Origin: Ovis canadensis
Lineage: Eukaryota; Chordata; Mammalia; Artiodactyla; Bovidae
Direction: 5' to 3'
DNA: 64,000 bases
Assembly (NCBI RefSeq): GCF_042477335.2
Contig: NC_091251.1
Coordinates: forward strand, 90,969,501 to 91,033,500
Each line of letters opens with the position of its first letter. Positions within the stretch are counted from its first letter, which is position 1. The notes beneath the pieces are model-generated. The model was not told the origin of the DNA. It saw only the letters and a program-made list of their open reading frames with translations, and made no database searches. The position numbers and the translations under genes are program-made. This document shows positions 1 through 11,727 of this stretch, piece by piece.

Positions 1-59
1 ACCTGCTGAGTGACCCCAATGCCATCTGACATCTGCCTCCCAAGTCAAGTACCAGGGCT

Positions 60-270
60 GAGAGCTTGGATGTTGGGGTCACACAGACCCAGGTCCCAGC
101 TTGGTTATGTATGACTAGGTGGTTGTGAATGGAGACTTCTCCCTGAGCCTTTCTTCGTTTGTAAAACGGGTCTAACGATAGTACCTATTCATAGGTACCG
201 TCAGATGGGACCACATGACAGAAGCTGGGCCCAGAGCATGCTTGCTAAGTCTGAGTTGTGTGTAACCTGA
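60..270. mobile_element. MIR-class fragment
   Basis: It has the text typical of old MIR SINEs, including a 'cctgagcctttcttcgtttg' type splicing-like core and 'gtaaaacgggtctaa'. Boundaries are approximate. Confidence 0.5.
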
Positions 271-504
271 ATGTGTGGTTTTTCTCATGTAAATGTTAAC
301 GAATCACGTACAACATACACACCACCTGTGAGTCTGAGACAGGGAATCTAGAGGGTGGGCCAGGGCAGCAAAGCGCACCAGGCGATGATGCTAAGACATC
401 TCTAGAGAAGGGCTTTCTCACCCCAAGGGCTACATACTGTCTCCACACTCTTAAAACTACCTATGTCCAAGGTCTTCTCACTCCTGAAGCTCCTTTCCCT
501 CCAT

Positions 505-640
505 CTCATCTGATCCTCACCACAGCCCTAGAATGTGGCCAGGGTGTCCCTGTTTACAGGAGGAAAACGAGTCTCAGAGAGGTTAAGTGACTAGCCTAAG
601 GTCACACAGCTGGAATGTGACTGAGCAGAGCCGCATTAGT
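505..640. mobile_element. MIR-class fragment
   Basis: It contains 'agaggttaagtgactagcc' followed by 'aaggtcacacagctgg', the conserved MIR core. Confidence 0.65.
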
Positions 641-1568
641 GACTGGCTGACAGAACTGGAGTGAGAGGAAAGCAAGTAAGTAAGATGCCTGGTGTCTAAA
701 ATGTAGCGAGGCACTAGCTGGCACACTGGAAGGAGCATCTCCTTCAGTTCAGCCCTGCTCATGTCTGAGCCCAAGCCCATGGGCCCTTCCTGGAGCACGA
801 GGCTGCTGTCCACACACACTGCCTTGGCAGGTCAGCCCTGTAAGAAACGCCCCCCCACCCCGCAGAACCTTGGGGTGGCCACATCTACTGGCTGTGCTGG
901 GTGTCTTCCTCTGTCAGGATTCAAGAGCATCTTTCCAGAGCCTGGCTGCTGGAACCACTTCCCAAAAGAGTGAAATGGAACAGATTGCAGAGAGGGATAC
1001 CATAACGGTCACATGAGGCTTCCGTGCCCTCTTGAGCCTGAGGACCTGGGAAGACAGGCTGGGCCTGGCCCACGGAGGCCTCAAAACGCCCCCCGCCTTA
1101 GGAAGAGAAGGGCGGAAACAGTCAGGCCACGCTGGCGAGTCCCTGGACTGCGGCCCCTGGATGCTGGTCTACCCAGCCAAGCTCTCCTCTCTCCAGCCCG
1201 TCAGAGCCCAGCCAGGCCCCAGCTAGGCCTCTTTCAACCTCACACAAAACCTGGAAAGCATCAGCCCTCTGACAGAGATTTCTTTAGTCTGCAAAGAGCA
1301 ACTTTTCTAACACGGATGATCCCATTTAGATATTAGCCCACTTGCCCAAGTCTGGATTACTGTATATTTAGTTTTTCTGAAGAAGCATCACCTGTGTACC
1401 AAGGGCCGCATTGAGTCATTGGCACCTGCGTAGGCTTGAGAACTGATCTGCCAGATTCAAGGCCCACTTCACCTGGGCAGGTTACTCACCTGTTCTGGGC
1501 CCACTACCTCCTTCTATAAAAAGAGGATGAGAACAGCACCTGAAGATTTCAGGTTCTTGCTATTTAGG

Positions 1569-1585
1569 AAAAAAAAAAAAAAAAA
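1569..1585. repeat. A17 homopolymer
   Basis: An uninterrupted A tract next to a MIR-like stretch; probably an old retroposon tail or slippage-prone run. Confidence 0.85.
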
Positions 1586-1674
1586 GCCGCACTGTATTAA
1601 ACGCCTATAACAGGCCAGGTACTGAATTTCTTTTTTCTCTTTCTTATATATGTTTTTTTAATATTCACAGTAGC

Positions 1675-1975
1675 TCTGTTTCTCTTCTTGAGGAGTAGCT
1701 TGCATGCAGTAAAGTGCAGAAGTCTTCAGTGTGCAGTTCACTAAACTTTCATGTATTCCTTTAATCAAGTCTCTCTCGGTGTACAGCAGTTTTGCCTGCT
1801 TATGAACTTCTTACACATGAACTCAGATAAAATGTGCTCTTTTGCGGCAGGCTTCTTTCATTCAGCTTTCTGTTTTTGCAGCTCACCCAAGTTGTTGTGT
1901 ATATACGTGTCATTTAGCCTTTTATATCGCTATATAGTATTCTATTGTGAGCCTCTGCTAGAGTTTATCCATTGA
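1675..1975 (-). mobile_element. Old L1 3'-region fragment (antisense)
   Basis: It reads like the reverse complement of an L1M-type 3' region, including the 'tatagtattctattgtgag' phrase seen in old mammalian L1 remnants. Diverged; family not assigned. Confidence 0.45.
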
Positions 1976-3239
1976 ATTAGGTGTTTGTCCTCACCACTAC
2001 CATCATAATCCCATTTTGCAAATGAGGAAAGAGGGGCCCTTGAGCTGCTTAACTAAGTTTTTAGCCTGAAGTCTCAGAGTGCAGTTGACTCCAAGCAGGA
2101 ACTTGAATCCAGACTCCTGACTCTAAAACTAAATTGTTACCTGGGCAACAGAGCCTCCCTCCCTCCTGCAGTGCTGGGGTGGGCAGAAATGAACTCTGTC
2201 CCACACGGTCATGAGTTCCCTCTTCCCGAAGTACTATTGGGAGTCAGGAGCAGCTACCTGACTGGCTTCCGGTGGTGAGAAAATTGCCTCTCCTTTGGCC
2301 ATTGCCAATATTTATTTTTCACTATCCCCCTGATAGCGCAGGCACAGTCGTCACTCCCAGCCCTGTACCTTGAGACCCAGCCTCTGCCGATATGTTGAAA
2401 GAACTGCAAACAGCCTACATGTGGTGGAGGCAGCCTTGGCCCCCAATCAGCCACTGGCTCTTGTGGGCAAGTGGAGCGATCTCAATCTGGCACGCGAGCA
2501 GCCCCTGCCCTACTTCCTCAGAGACTAAGTTCCCACAGTGGTAACTTAGACGTAACCCTTCTGGGCTCCTGGAGAAGTATCATACGTCCTTGGAGGTTTC
2601 TCTGTAGGCCAAGCTTTATCCACCGAGAGGTGGGTCATCCTAGGGCCCTCCAGGGCTGATCTGACCTCAAAAAGAGGCCAGGATTCCACCTTGCTTCCCA
2701 CCTCTCTGAATCCTTGTTTGCTGGCACAGGCCGACCTGAGGGGGCCACCTGTAAAGAAACGGGAGGGCCCTGGCTGGTCACCACTGTCCCCGCCCCCTGA
2801 ACTCAGGTAGCATTCAGGTCCATCCAGCCAGGTGTGATTAAATGATTGGTTACTGCAGGGAGGGAGACCCTGAGGGAAGAAGGGCACAAGGCCAACTCTG
2901 GAGGCAGCCCCAGGCACCCTTTGCTCTGTCAGTCATTAACAGAAGCCACCCCATGACAGGCAAGGAAGGGGAAAGTCCAAGGCGGTAGCCTGCCCCTCCT
3001 CCTGGGCACCATCCTCCAAATGCTCCAATCCAGGGCCCTGTGGGATATGAGATCATGACACCCAGTGGAGGGGGTGTGTGCAGAGTCATCTAATCCAACT
3101 GGTCGCCTCTCATGCCCCTGCAAAATCTCCACGAAAGCCAAGGGAGACAGGAACGAACATTGTCAGTCTATGTTCTGAGGACTATGTGCTGAGGACTATG
3201 CCAAAAGCTTCAGTGTCTGAGACATAATAGTGAAACGCA

Positions 3240-3420
3240 GGCATGGAGCTGGCCTACTTGTGTTCAAATCCTGACACTTCTAACCATGTGACAAATGAGG
3301 GAACTTCTCTGCACCCCAGATTCTCCATCTGTAAAGTCGCGGTAGTATTGAAATTCCTCTAAGCAGTCACTATGAGCATTTAATGAGTTAACACACAAAG
3401 TTCTCAGACTACCTGGCACT
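3240..3420. mobile_element. MIR-class fragment
   Basis: The 'gttcaaatcctgacacttc' to 'tctgtaaagtcg' text follows the MIR consensus. A second MIR-like stretch follows at about 3440-3580 with 'agagctgggatttgaaccc'. Confidence 0.6.
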
Positions 3421-3860
3421 GATGGAGAGCGATCATTGGTATGGTTCGCTTAATCCTCACAGTCACTTCTTAAGACACAGATGGAAAATTCAAGGTTGAG
3501 TCATTCACCCATGGAACAAGCTGGCATAAGTAGAGCTGGGATTTGAACCCAAGTTGAAGGGCTCCAACCTCCATGCCATAAAAACATCTTCCTGCTTTGA
3601 CCATGTCTGCCCATAACCAGTGGTTTGTTACGATCCACTTGAATGCAAAACCCATCTCACATTTGCCTCCCTATTCGTCCCAAAGGTCCTCCTTTCACCA
3701 GGGTAACACTGAGGTGGAGCAGGCTCCCAAACTCCTCCCCCAAAGTGAGGCTTCGAGGCCTAAAAAGGTGAATCATTGCTCAGTGGCCAAAAGAGCTCGT
3801 GTCTTTGAGCTGCTCCAAAGGAAGAAATTTAACCAAAAGCCAGACCATAAGTTGTAGACC

Positions 3861-4054
3861 TGATGCTGGGAAAGATTGAGGGCAGGAGGAAAAGGGGGCA
3901 ACAAAGAATGAGATGGTTGGATGGCATCACTGACTTAATGGACATGAGTTTGAGCAAGCTCAAGGACGTAGTGAAGGACAGGGAAGCCTGGCGTGCTGCA
4001 GTTCATGGGGCTGCAAAGAGCTAGACACAACTGAGCGACTAAACAACAACAAAA
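3861..4054 (+). mobile_element. BovB (RTE) LINE 3'-end fragment
   Basis: It begins 'tgatgctgggaaagattgag' and runs through the ruminant BovB 3' region to a 'gagcgactaaacaacaac' tail. It is severely 5'-truncated, as is usual for BovB. Confidence 0.8.
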
Positions 4055-5216
4055 TGAGTTGCAGGGCCAACAGCCATGGAGGCCCTGCCCAGCCAGGACA
4101 GACCTTGCAGAGACCCCCAAAACAGATGCCCCAAGTTCCAGGGCAGGAGGTGAGGAAGTAGGCCTCTTGCCCCAGGAAGCTGGCTGACAAAGGCAGGCCT
4201 GGCCTTTCCTGCCCCACCTCCCTCTCTGGAGGCCTTACTTCCCGCTCTCTCTGCATGGCTCTTATCTTTTCTGGCCATAGAGGGGCTCAGGGAGGTTCCC
4301 TGCCAGCTCTGGGCTCACACCTCCTTGGACTCCCTGCCAGCCCAGAGCACAGGACTAGGGCTGCTATCGAGGCCTTTCATCACCTACTATCCCGGAAAAA
4401 GAATAGGCCTAGAAAGCTTCTGCTATTTCATTCCCCAAGTAGCTTTGGACTTCGGGATCTCGTCTACCTTTAAGTCTATGTGGTAGAAAATCAGGTTCTT
4501 GTGGTGATTATGCCTGATTGGGCCTGAGTGGGCCTAAGTCCAGCCTGTGTGAGTTTCCCATGGAGACACTGAAGTAAAGAGTCAAGTCTTGGGGACAGAA
4601 AGCTTCCCCAGGCCATAGGGAACCTCCCCTCACCTTTACAGCCAGTGCCTACACTCCAGGATCTCTGGGAATCAATGCTTCCACCCAGGGTACTGACTCC
4701 GGTGGAGGAAATTCTGGGCTAGCCAGTGGGTGTGCTCAGCCCCCAGCCAGTGCTCCATGAACTGGGGAATTACAAAGATATCTGCCATATGCTCGACTAT
4801 GCCTATAGTAAACCAGATCAAGGTGCACAATTATATATGTTTTTCCTTTTAGACGGAGAGGAAACTCACATGCTGCCACACCACCATCACCACCCACCAC
4901 ACACACATACATGTGTTCATTCCCTCTGCAAGGGACAGGAGGCCTAGGTTTACTCCAGACCCCAGGAGGGCTGATTTTCCTCCTTCTTCCACCAGCAGCC
5001 CTTGCCCTGGGAGAGGTAATAGTCCCTTTTTTCTACATCCTGGCCCTGTCCCCCAGCAAGCACCTACTGCCAGGAAACAAAATCACAGGAAGCCTAAGGT
5101 AGGTCTGCCCCATCTCAAAGACAGCCCTGGGCCAGCTGATGTGTGCTGCAGACCTGTCGTCCTTGGGAGAGGCCCAGTGGAGTCCCAATGGAAATTCAGC
5201 TTACTCTCTAAAATTG
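4055..5216. other. Intergenic, no gene seen
   Basis: Unique-looking sequence with a C/A-rich stretch near 4.87-4.92 kb. No coding, RNA or clear repeat signal was recognised. Confidence 0.5.
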
Positions 5217-5407
5217 AATGCTGGGAAAGATTGAGGGCAGGAGAAGGGGGCAACAGAGGTTAAGATGATAGGATGGCATCTTTGACTCAACAGACATGAA
5301 TTTGAGCAAGCTCCAGAAGATGGTCAAGGACAAGGAAGCCCAACATGCTGCAGTCCATGGGGTCGCAGTCAGACACGACTAAATGACTGGGCAATCACAA
5401 CAGCAAC
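5217..5407 (+). mobile_element. BovB (RTE) LINE 3'-end fragment
   Basis: It has the same 3' segment as at 3.86 kb, from 'aatgctgggaaagattgagg' to 'gactaaatgactgggcaatc'. The two copies lie about 1.36 kb apart in the same orientation and are independent, differing throughout. Confidence 0.8.
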
Positions 5408-5900
5408 CCAAAAACTTACAGAGTGCAAGGAACTGAAGGCAGCTAAGCCTCAGATATCCCTGCCTCCTCAGATAGAAATCCTCCCAAGAACCAGACTGAG
5501 ATTTCAGGATGCAGCCTCTCTCTGGCAGGCAAAACATCCCCTCTAAGTGGCCATCTAACAATGGCTGAGGTTCCTCTAGCCAAGGAGACCTCAACCTTTC
5601 CAAGATGACCACCTGCCTATCCTGCGTGGCATCAGGGATGCAACAAAGATGAAGGTGGTGGGAACTGATGACTTCCCATTACACAGGCCATTTTCATGCC
5701 TCTTCCCTTTAACAGCCTTCCAAATACAGAAGCACATGTTGAGTCCAAATGAAACCACCTTTGCCCCTAGTGCCCTGTGACTGAGCCCCTCACCACCCTG
5801 AAAACCCATGAGTCTACAGTGGTTCATCATACCCACCCCAGACAGGTGTTAAGAGGCTAGGGCTTCAGGTCCATCTCCTGCAGGGAAAAACAAGCCTAGA

Positions 5901-6023
5901 GGGAATTCCTGGCTGTCCAGTGATTAGGACTCCACACTCCCAATGCAAGGGTGTGGGTTTGACCCCTAGTCTAGGAACTAAGATTGCATGTGCCAGGTGG
6001 CACAGCCAAAAATAAAAAAAAAG
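5901..6023 (-). mobile_element. CHR-type tRNA-derived SINE, short copy
   Basis: It reads 'gggaattcctggctgtccag' to 'gcacagccaaaaataaaa', the head and tail of the ruminant CHR-type SINE with most of the body missing. Strand depends on how the family is oriented; the A-rich tail lies at the right, so plus is equally defensible. Confidence 0.6.
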
Positions 6024-6454
6024 GCTGGAAGCGCCCAAATAAAAGAACAAATCCAGGTTTGCTGGAGTGCCATGTGCTACATCCCCCTCTTATCATTTCA
6101 GCACCCCAAACATTAGGACCACAGACTAAGCAGGGAAGACTGGAAGCCCCCATGCCTCAGGTCTCCAGAAGAACCTTCGAGGCTACAGCGTGGATAAGGC
6201 TGGCCCCTAGTCAACAACCAACAACTGGGCAGGTTAATACAAATACAGGCTGCTTTGCAATCAACCCCCACACCATCCCCTCTAAGCTCAACAGACTTCC
6301 AACCTCAACAAAAGGAACCAGCCACTGGTTTAGCTGTTAAAGACTAGAAGAAATCAACCAGGGCCCTTCTCCCCTCCTCCCCTTCCTAGCACCTACCTCA
6401 TCTACAAGCCTACAGGCACAGTAAAACCAAAGCAAGCAAAACCAGCTTCACCAT
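6024..6454. other. Short intergenic stretch past the ZFP36L1 poly(A) site
   Basis: Unique sequence between the CHR SINE and the 3' end of ZFP36L1. Nothing was recognised in it. Confidence 0.5.
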
Positions 6455-6477
6455 CGATGTTTCTTGAAAAAAATGGG

Positions 6478-6483
6478 TTTATT
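6478..6483 (-). terminator. ZFP36L1: Poly(A) signal AATAAA of ZFP36L1
   Basis: The plus strand reads TTTATT here, giving AATAAA on the mRNA strand in the context AAAATCAATAAACCC. It lies at the end of the AU-rich 3'UTR, and I noticed no other exact AATAAA in the distal UTR. Cleavage is expected around 6455-6468. Confidence 0.8.
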
Positions 6484-6882
6484 GATTTTTAAACTGCAAA
6501 TAGTCGTTACAAAAAGTTTTTTTTTTTTAAATAAATTCACACAAAGAAAGAGAAATAGAAAGCGACGGTAGTGACCAGCAAGAGGAATAATAATTACATT
6601 CATCTTAATGTGTGGTGTGCCAGTTCTGTTTGTATTAACATTGGAAAACTCCAAAACCTGGAATCCAGAACCTCAAATCTGCAATCGGAATGTCTTGAGA
6701 TGGGCACGTGGAAGTCAAAGGGTTTCTTTTTTTTTTTTTCCCTTTTAGAAGCTATACATAAAAAGTTGTTTTCCTTCTGTACTGTCACAGAACTTTTACA
6801 TACATTCTCAGTCCTAGTTGTGAAAGGCCAAAAGAGAAAGAAACTCAATTTGCAGTCCAACACAAAGGGGGGAAATTTCTAA

Positions 6883-6891
6883 AATAAATAA
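6883..6891 (-). promoter_or_regulatory. AU-rich element nonamer UUAUUUAUU in ZFP36L1 3'UTR
   Basis: The plus strand reads AATAAATAA, so the mRNA carries UUAUUUAUU. This is the optimal ZFP36-family binding nonamer and includes the UAUUUAU heptamer. Its position in the family member's own 3'UTR suggests auto- or cross-regulation by ZFP36 proteins. Confidence 0.75.
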
Positions 6892-7101
6892 TCCAACAGT
6901 TTTTTGCATTTTTTTAAATTAATTTTTCATTTTTTTAAAATAAAATAACCAAAAAAAGTGTAAAGTTACAAAAAATGTCGTTGAAGAATAATATATTAAA
7001 ACTGTGGAAAAAAAGGAAAAAGACACGTCACAAAATTTTAAGATTAATATGAAGATCATAATTTAACATAAAAGAATATATTCTATGGATTTGTCATCCC
7101 G

Positions 7102-7108
7102 ATAAATA
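7102..7108 (-). promoter_or_regulatory. AU-rich heptamer UAUUUAU in ZFP36L1 3'UTR
   Basis: ATAAATA on the plus strand gives UAUUUAU in the mRNA. It is one of three exact heptamers within about 270 bases, a clustering typical of functional AU-rich elements. Confidence 0.65.
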
Positions 7109-7144
7109 TGAACAAAATTAACAAAAAAAAAGCATAGTTTGGCA

Positions 7145-7151
7145 ATAAATA
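7145..7151 (-). promoter_or_regulatory. AU-rich heptamer UAUUUAU in ZFP36L1 3'UTR
   Basis: ATAAATA on the plus strand gives UAUUUAU in the mRNA, 37 bases from the previous heptamer. This pair could be bound together by ZFP36-family proteins. Confidence 0.65.
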
Positions 7152-8324
7152 CGTTTTGATAAGTTAAATAAGCTTTTTTATATTGATGTGCAGTGACAAG
7201 CAAAATTTTTGCTCTCCAATTTCTGAAAGTTATATGAAGTTTAAAACCCAGGGAAAAAAGCATGGCGTGAGTGCTCTAAGGATAGACCTACGGTATTCTA
7301 GAGCAAAAACCATTAAAGCTACTTCTACAGGAAATCGTTTTACACAGATATTGTATGTGGAATGAATACCATTAACTGCTCACCCCTTACATGTTTTTTT
7401 TTTAAGCTTTTCTCTCTTTTTGTTGTTATTTTTTAAGATGTCACATATGAACTGGGGAACTTTAGCACCAAAATCAAGTCTCTCATAGTCCATCTAGCTT
7501 CCCCTTCCTCCCCACTTAAAAAAGAAAAAAATTAAATCACAAAGTCCCACTTATGTCACAATCTTCATCCGCTTTTGCAGTCTTCCTTCCTGCAGACCTA
7601 CACGAACCCAGGCAAGATTAGTCAACAGAGGTTCAGGTCGGGAAGAAAAAAGGTTTTGAATGTCAAGACAGGTTTCCCCAAAAACCCAAGTCTGGCAACA
7701 ACTCTCCCGAGGGGGGTGTGGGGGCTACCAGGGAGAGGGAGGGAAGAAGTGTGTGGGAGATTGAAATTAAGGAAAGGTGCAATTGTGTTGCCAGTGGAGG
7801 GAGCTGCTGGTTCTACATGCCCCCCCCACCTCCCCCTCCCCCTGGGCAGAGGCTCTGGGGAGGCCCACGGGTGCCCTCTGGCGCTGAAGAGGTAATGTAG
7901 TCACAGTGACAAAGTTAGATTACAAGGCACTAAATTGCTTCTGTAAACTGTTACTGCTTTTTCTTTTGTGATTTGGCACTTAAGGCTTAAGCCAGGGCGG
8001 GGGTAAAAAAAAAAAAAAAGGCATCTACTGACAAATATGGGACTTGTCTGTTATGCATGGTTAAGTGGGCTATAAAAATCGAGGGGGTTCAAGCCAGAGG
8101 AAGCTACTGACAAACTGACTTGTCCTTATGTTGGGGGGTGGGGTGTAAAGAGGGGAGAGGAAGGGGGCATTCCAAGGTTCTGGGGGAAAGGGGTTGAGCT
8201 TAACCTTGTTAATGTAGGGGTTTGTCAGGAATCAGAAGGGGAGGGAGGTAAGGGTAGGGGATGTGGGGAGGGGATGAGGGGGTGGGGGAGGGGAGTAGGC
8301 AGGGGCATCCCTCCCTACCCTGGT

Positions 8325-9284
8325 TTAGTCATCTGAGATGGAAAGTCTGCTGAAAATGGGCAGGCGTCTTGAGTTGTCCAAAGTAGGGGAGTCTGAGCCA
8401 CTGTGGCTGCTGCTGGAGCTGCTCAGGTAGCCCTCCTGGTCCGAGAGAGAATCCTGAGGGCTGGGGGGAGAGTCAAACATGTGAGGGGACTCAGACATGG
8501 GCCGGAAGAGGAAGGTGGTCGGGGAGCCACCCCCGGGCAGCCCCATGCTAGGGGCAAAGAGGCTCGCCAGCTCCTGGCTGGAGAAGGCGAAGGGGTTATT
8601 GGTGCCATCGGGGAGGGTGGGTGAGCCCAGGAGGTCATCGGCGCTCAGGATGGGGGGTGGGGTGATGGATGTGGGGCTGTCCAGCAGCCCCGTGGCAGCG
8701 GCGGTGGCGGCGGCACTGGGAAACCCAGCAAAGCTAAAGCTATGCTGGAGGCGGGGACGGTCAGCAGAGAGGTCCCGGGCCCCGGCCAGGGCACGGCGCT
8801 CCTCGGCGTTGTGGATGAAGTGGCAGCGGGGCCCGTACGGGCAGAAGCCGATGGTGTGGAAGGTGCGGCATAGCTCCGTCTTGTACTTGGGGTGGCGGGT
8901 CAGGCTTCGGAGCTCGTGGATGCCGTGGGCGAACTGGCACTTGTCGCCGTACTTACAGGCTCCGTTCTCCTCGAAGGGGCGGCACAGCTCCGTCTTGTAG
9001 CGGCTGGAGTTGACCTGGCCGCTTCCCGGCTGCTTCTGGGGGGGCAGCAGCCGCTCGCCCCCTTCTGAGAAAGAGCGGTCTCGGAAGCGGCTGTCCCGAG
9101 AGCTCAGAGCTGGGGCTGGCTCACCCTTGAGGCTGCTGAGGAGCTGGTTCTGGTGGAATTTGGAGCTGGGCAGAGTGACCGAGTGCCTCCGGGGAAAACC
9201 CCCGCCGGCAGGGGTGCCCACCGCCTTCCTGTCCAGCAGGCAACCCCCGGCACTGGGAGTACTGTAGTTGAGCATCTTGTTACC
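8325..9284 (-). CDS. ZFP36L1: ZFP36L1 exon 2 coding part (residues 20-338), tandem CCCH zinc-finger mRNA-decay factor
   Basis: This exon encodes most of ZFP36L1 (TIS11B/BRF1), which binds AU-rich elements in mRNA 3'UTRs and recruits deadenylase and decapping machinery. Two CCCH fingers are visible, each led by an (R/K)YKTELCR motif. Finger 1 uses Cys120, Cys129, Cys135 and His139; finger 2 uses Cys158, Cys167, Cys173 and His177, both with C-x8-C-x5-C-x3-H spacing. Known kinase-site contexts are kept: Ser54 (RRHSV), Ser92 (RSFSEG) and Ser203 (HSFSFAG). The C-terminal [14 protein letters not shown] stretch matches the family's conserved CNOT1-interacting tail and includes Ser334. The exon begins after a strong acceptor, a pyrimidine run ending CAG at 9285-9287, and ends with TGA at 8325. 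With exon 1 the protein is 338 residues, as in human. No frameshift or missing ligand is seen. Confidence 0.98.
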   Translation of the reverse strand, partial: GNKMLNYSTPSAGGCLLDRKAVGTPAGGGFPRRHSVTLPSSKFHQNQLLSSLKGEPAPALSSRDSRFRDRSFSEGGERLLPPQKQPGSGQVNSSRYKTELCRPFEENGACKYGDKCQFAHGIHELRSLTRHPKYKTELCRTFHTIGFCPYGPRCHFIHNAEERRALAGARDLSADRPRLQHSFSFAGFPSAAATAAATGLLDSPTSITPPPILSADDLLGSPTLPDGTNNPFAFSSQELASLFAPSMGLPGGGSPTTFLFRPMSESPHMFDSPPSPQDSLSDQEGYLSSSSSSHSGSDSPTLDNSRRLPIFSRLSISDD

Positions 9285-11727
9285 CTGGAGGGGAAAGAGA
9301 GGAGAGAGACTGTGGTTAGTGGCAAAGGCCATCCACCAGGCCCAAGAAGAGTACCCCCTAAGGGCAGCCCCCTCCTCGATCAGAAATGCTCCCTCTCAAA
9401 GGAACTCACCATCCTCACCTCTCCGCCAGCAAGCCCCCTCCTCCTCTTTCTCCCATTCCCCAGAGGGTTTACTTTGGTCCCAGGCAGAAAAAACCACAAA
9501 AATCCTGGCCTATGTGAGACATTGTTTCACACATGCACCTACTCCATGCCAGTCCCTGGATCCCTGGAATGCACTGTCATATCCTGTCCCCAAAGCTACC
9601 ACTTTCATCCAGAAAATCCAACTTCACCTTCCTCAGTTGAAAATATCTCACACAACTCACAAACTCTCATTTCCCACCCTCCTAACAAAAAAAGGTAAAC
9701 CGCAGGAGACTATGGGCTAGGTCTCCTTTCAATCAGTCCCTGCTTAACTGACTACCTCCGCCCCACACAAACACACAGCCTGGCCGAAGACTCTCAACTT
9801 CCTCCTTCAGAAGCATCTATTGCTTTGGCAACAGGTTTCCAGACTGCCTTCACTTTACCTTGCTGCTGAGAGGGGAGAGGGAGGGGCTAGAGGAGAAATC
9901 CCTGATGGGGGTGTGGGGGGGGGCGGCTACGGGGAGAGGGATGTGATCCCTGAATACAAAACTCCCATGATCCCAGAAGGGGAGCCTTCTACAATGATCT
10001 CTCCCACCATTCACTGCGCACCCCACCCCCTCCGCTGAGAGGATGCCTTTGCAGTTAGTCTCCTGGCTGCAAGAGCAGGCTTGGATAAGAGCGCCAGTGT
10101 TTAATCTTTAACGCAAAGCTGCAGGTGGGAAGGAAAAGGAAAGCACCAAATCCCCCCAGCCTCCTCCCAGTCAATAATGGACGTGGGGGAGGTGGGGCGG
10201 GGGGCAGAGGCACCACAGGCAGGTCTCTGTTCCAATGGGACTCAATTCACCTGCCCAACCTGTACTCAAGATTTGGAAAGGGTGTGAGCAGGGGACCTGG
10301 GAGTTGGCTTCCAGGCCCATGTGGGTGTCATTGTGCAAATTCTAAAGTTGGCCCCTTAGGATCAGCTGCGGGGGATCGGGAATCTGTAACAGCAACCACC
10401 CCCTGGAGCGGATTACAGGAACCAAGTGAAGAGCCAGTTCCCAACAATGAGGTTCATTTAAAAAGTCCTGAGGGGGGAGGGAGCAAGAGAAAGAGAAATA
10501 GATCAAAGAGCTAGAGAGCCGCGAAAAGAAGGAAGAAGTGCCGGCTAGCTCAGGCAGCCGCCAGGGCAACTGAAGTTTGGAAAAGCACAGGGAGGGAAGG
10601 AAACTGAAATTCAAACTTTTTGATGTTGCTCTTCAGCTCCAGGGTGTCCCTGCACCCCAACTCTGCAGCCCTGGGGCCCTGGCAGCTGCACCGACTGGAG
10701 AAGCAAGCTAGGAAAAGACAGCAACATGACTCGACGTGTTTAAAAGAAGGCAAAACACTTTAGCAATTAAAAGCAGCCAAGCAGCTTCTCTCTTTCAAAC
10801 CGGGGAGAGGGGGCGAAAAAAAAATCTAACATCCACAGGCTTCTGTTATATACCCTTAAACTGCACTTCTGGAATAAATATTTCGGATTTAAAACTCGCC
10901 TTTTTCCACACCGGCTGGCAAGCCATACGACTTAAGGAGGCCCTCATTAAATCCTTCCTCGCCAAGACCCTAGAGCTCAGACGGGCATTTTGTCGTCGTG
11001 TCTCCCCCACCGCCCCCCCCCCAATCCCATCCATATCCACGAATCTCATTTTCTCAGAAAAGAGGGAAGCGGGTGAACCCGAGCGCCACTTTCACCCCCA
11101 AAGTCTGCAGCACGATCGGCTATCACAAGAGGAAGCCTGTCGAGCTGGGGCGAACTGAAGTCCCAATGCAAACTCGTTTGACAACATGCTTTGAATCACA
11201 ACTCTTGGCCTTTTTCTCGCAGATCCCCAGCCTCTCCAGAACAGAGGGGGAAATCACCCAGCAAAACATCATCCCGAGATTCTCCTTCCCGAGGGACCCG
11301 CACCTCCCGACCTGCAGTCCGGCAAAGTGGCTGGAGAGACTCGAACTCCCTCCCGGGAGCGGCGACACCCGAAACGCAGCGGACAAGCGAAGCCGGGCTC
11401 AAGAGTGGCACGTCACGGACGAAAAGAATTACCGAAAAATTGCCCCAATCCCAAACATTGCCCAGGGCAGCCCCCAAGCACACTGCGCCCCTAAAACTCT
11501 GGTCTCTGGATTCCCAGGTAATCCCCGCCAGAACAGTCGAAACGCAAAGGGTGGGGAGGAGAAAGCCAAATTCCTTCAAACTGGGGAGAAAAATGAGGCG
11601 GAAAAAACCACCATCTCGCCTCTTTCTCTCCCCCACCCCTGCCCGTCCAGACCTAAACTTTTGGAGATTCTTTTTGAGGACAAAAGAAAAAAAGACTTTG
11701 AAAAGCAAGCGGTGCGCCCCACTTTAC
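9285..11727 (-). other. ZFP36L1: ZFP36L1 intron 1
   Basis: A single intron of about 2.44 kb separates the 19-codon exon from the main exon, the two-exon plan of this gene family. It is bounded by GTAAAGT at the donor (from 11727) and a pyrimidine-rich tract ending CAG at the acceptor (9285). No ruminant SINE or LINE was recognised inside it, unlike the flanking DNA. Its promoter-proximal half (about 10.9-11.7 kb) is CpG-containing. Open stretches on the plus strand here look like compositional accidents. Confidence 0.92.

Larger units (their letters stand above)
1..3860. other. Intergenic DNA downstream of ZFP36L1, MIR-rich
   Basis: No gene is recognised. The stretch holds several old MIR-class fragments, an A17 tract (1569-1585) and an old L1-like piece (about 1675-1975). 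Open frames here are short and lack any recognisable domain. Confidence 0.6.
6460..8324 (-). other. ZFP36L1: ZFP36L1 3' untranslated region
   Basis: The sequence between the stop codon and the poly(A) signal is about 1.85 kb. Read as mRNA it has three zones: a C/U-rich stretch immediately after the stop (about 8310-8128), a mixed zone with a U tract (about 8019-8006), and an AU-rich distal half (about 7440-6500) with several AUUUA cores. No SINE interrupts it although the flanks are full of SINEs, which suggests constraint. The exact cleavage point is inferred to lie 10-25 bases past the signal at 6478-6483. Confidence 0.85.
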
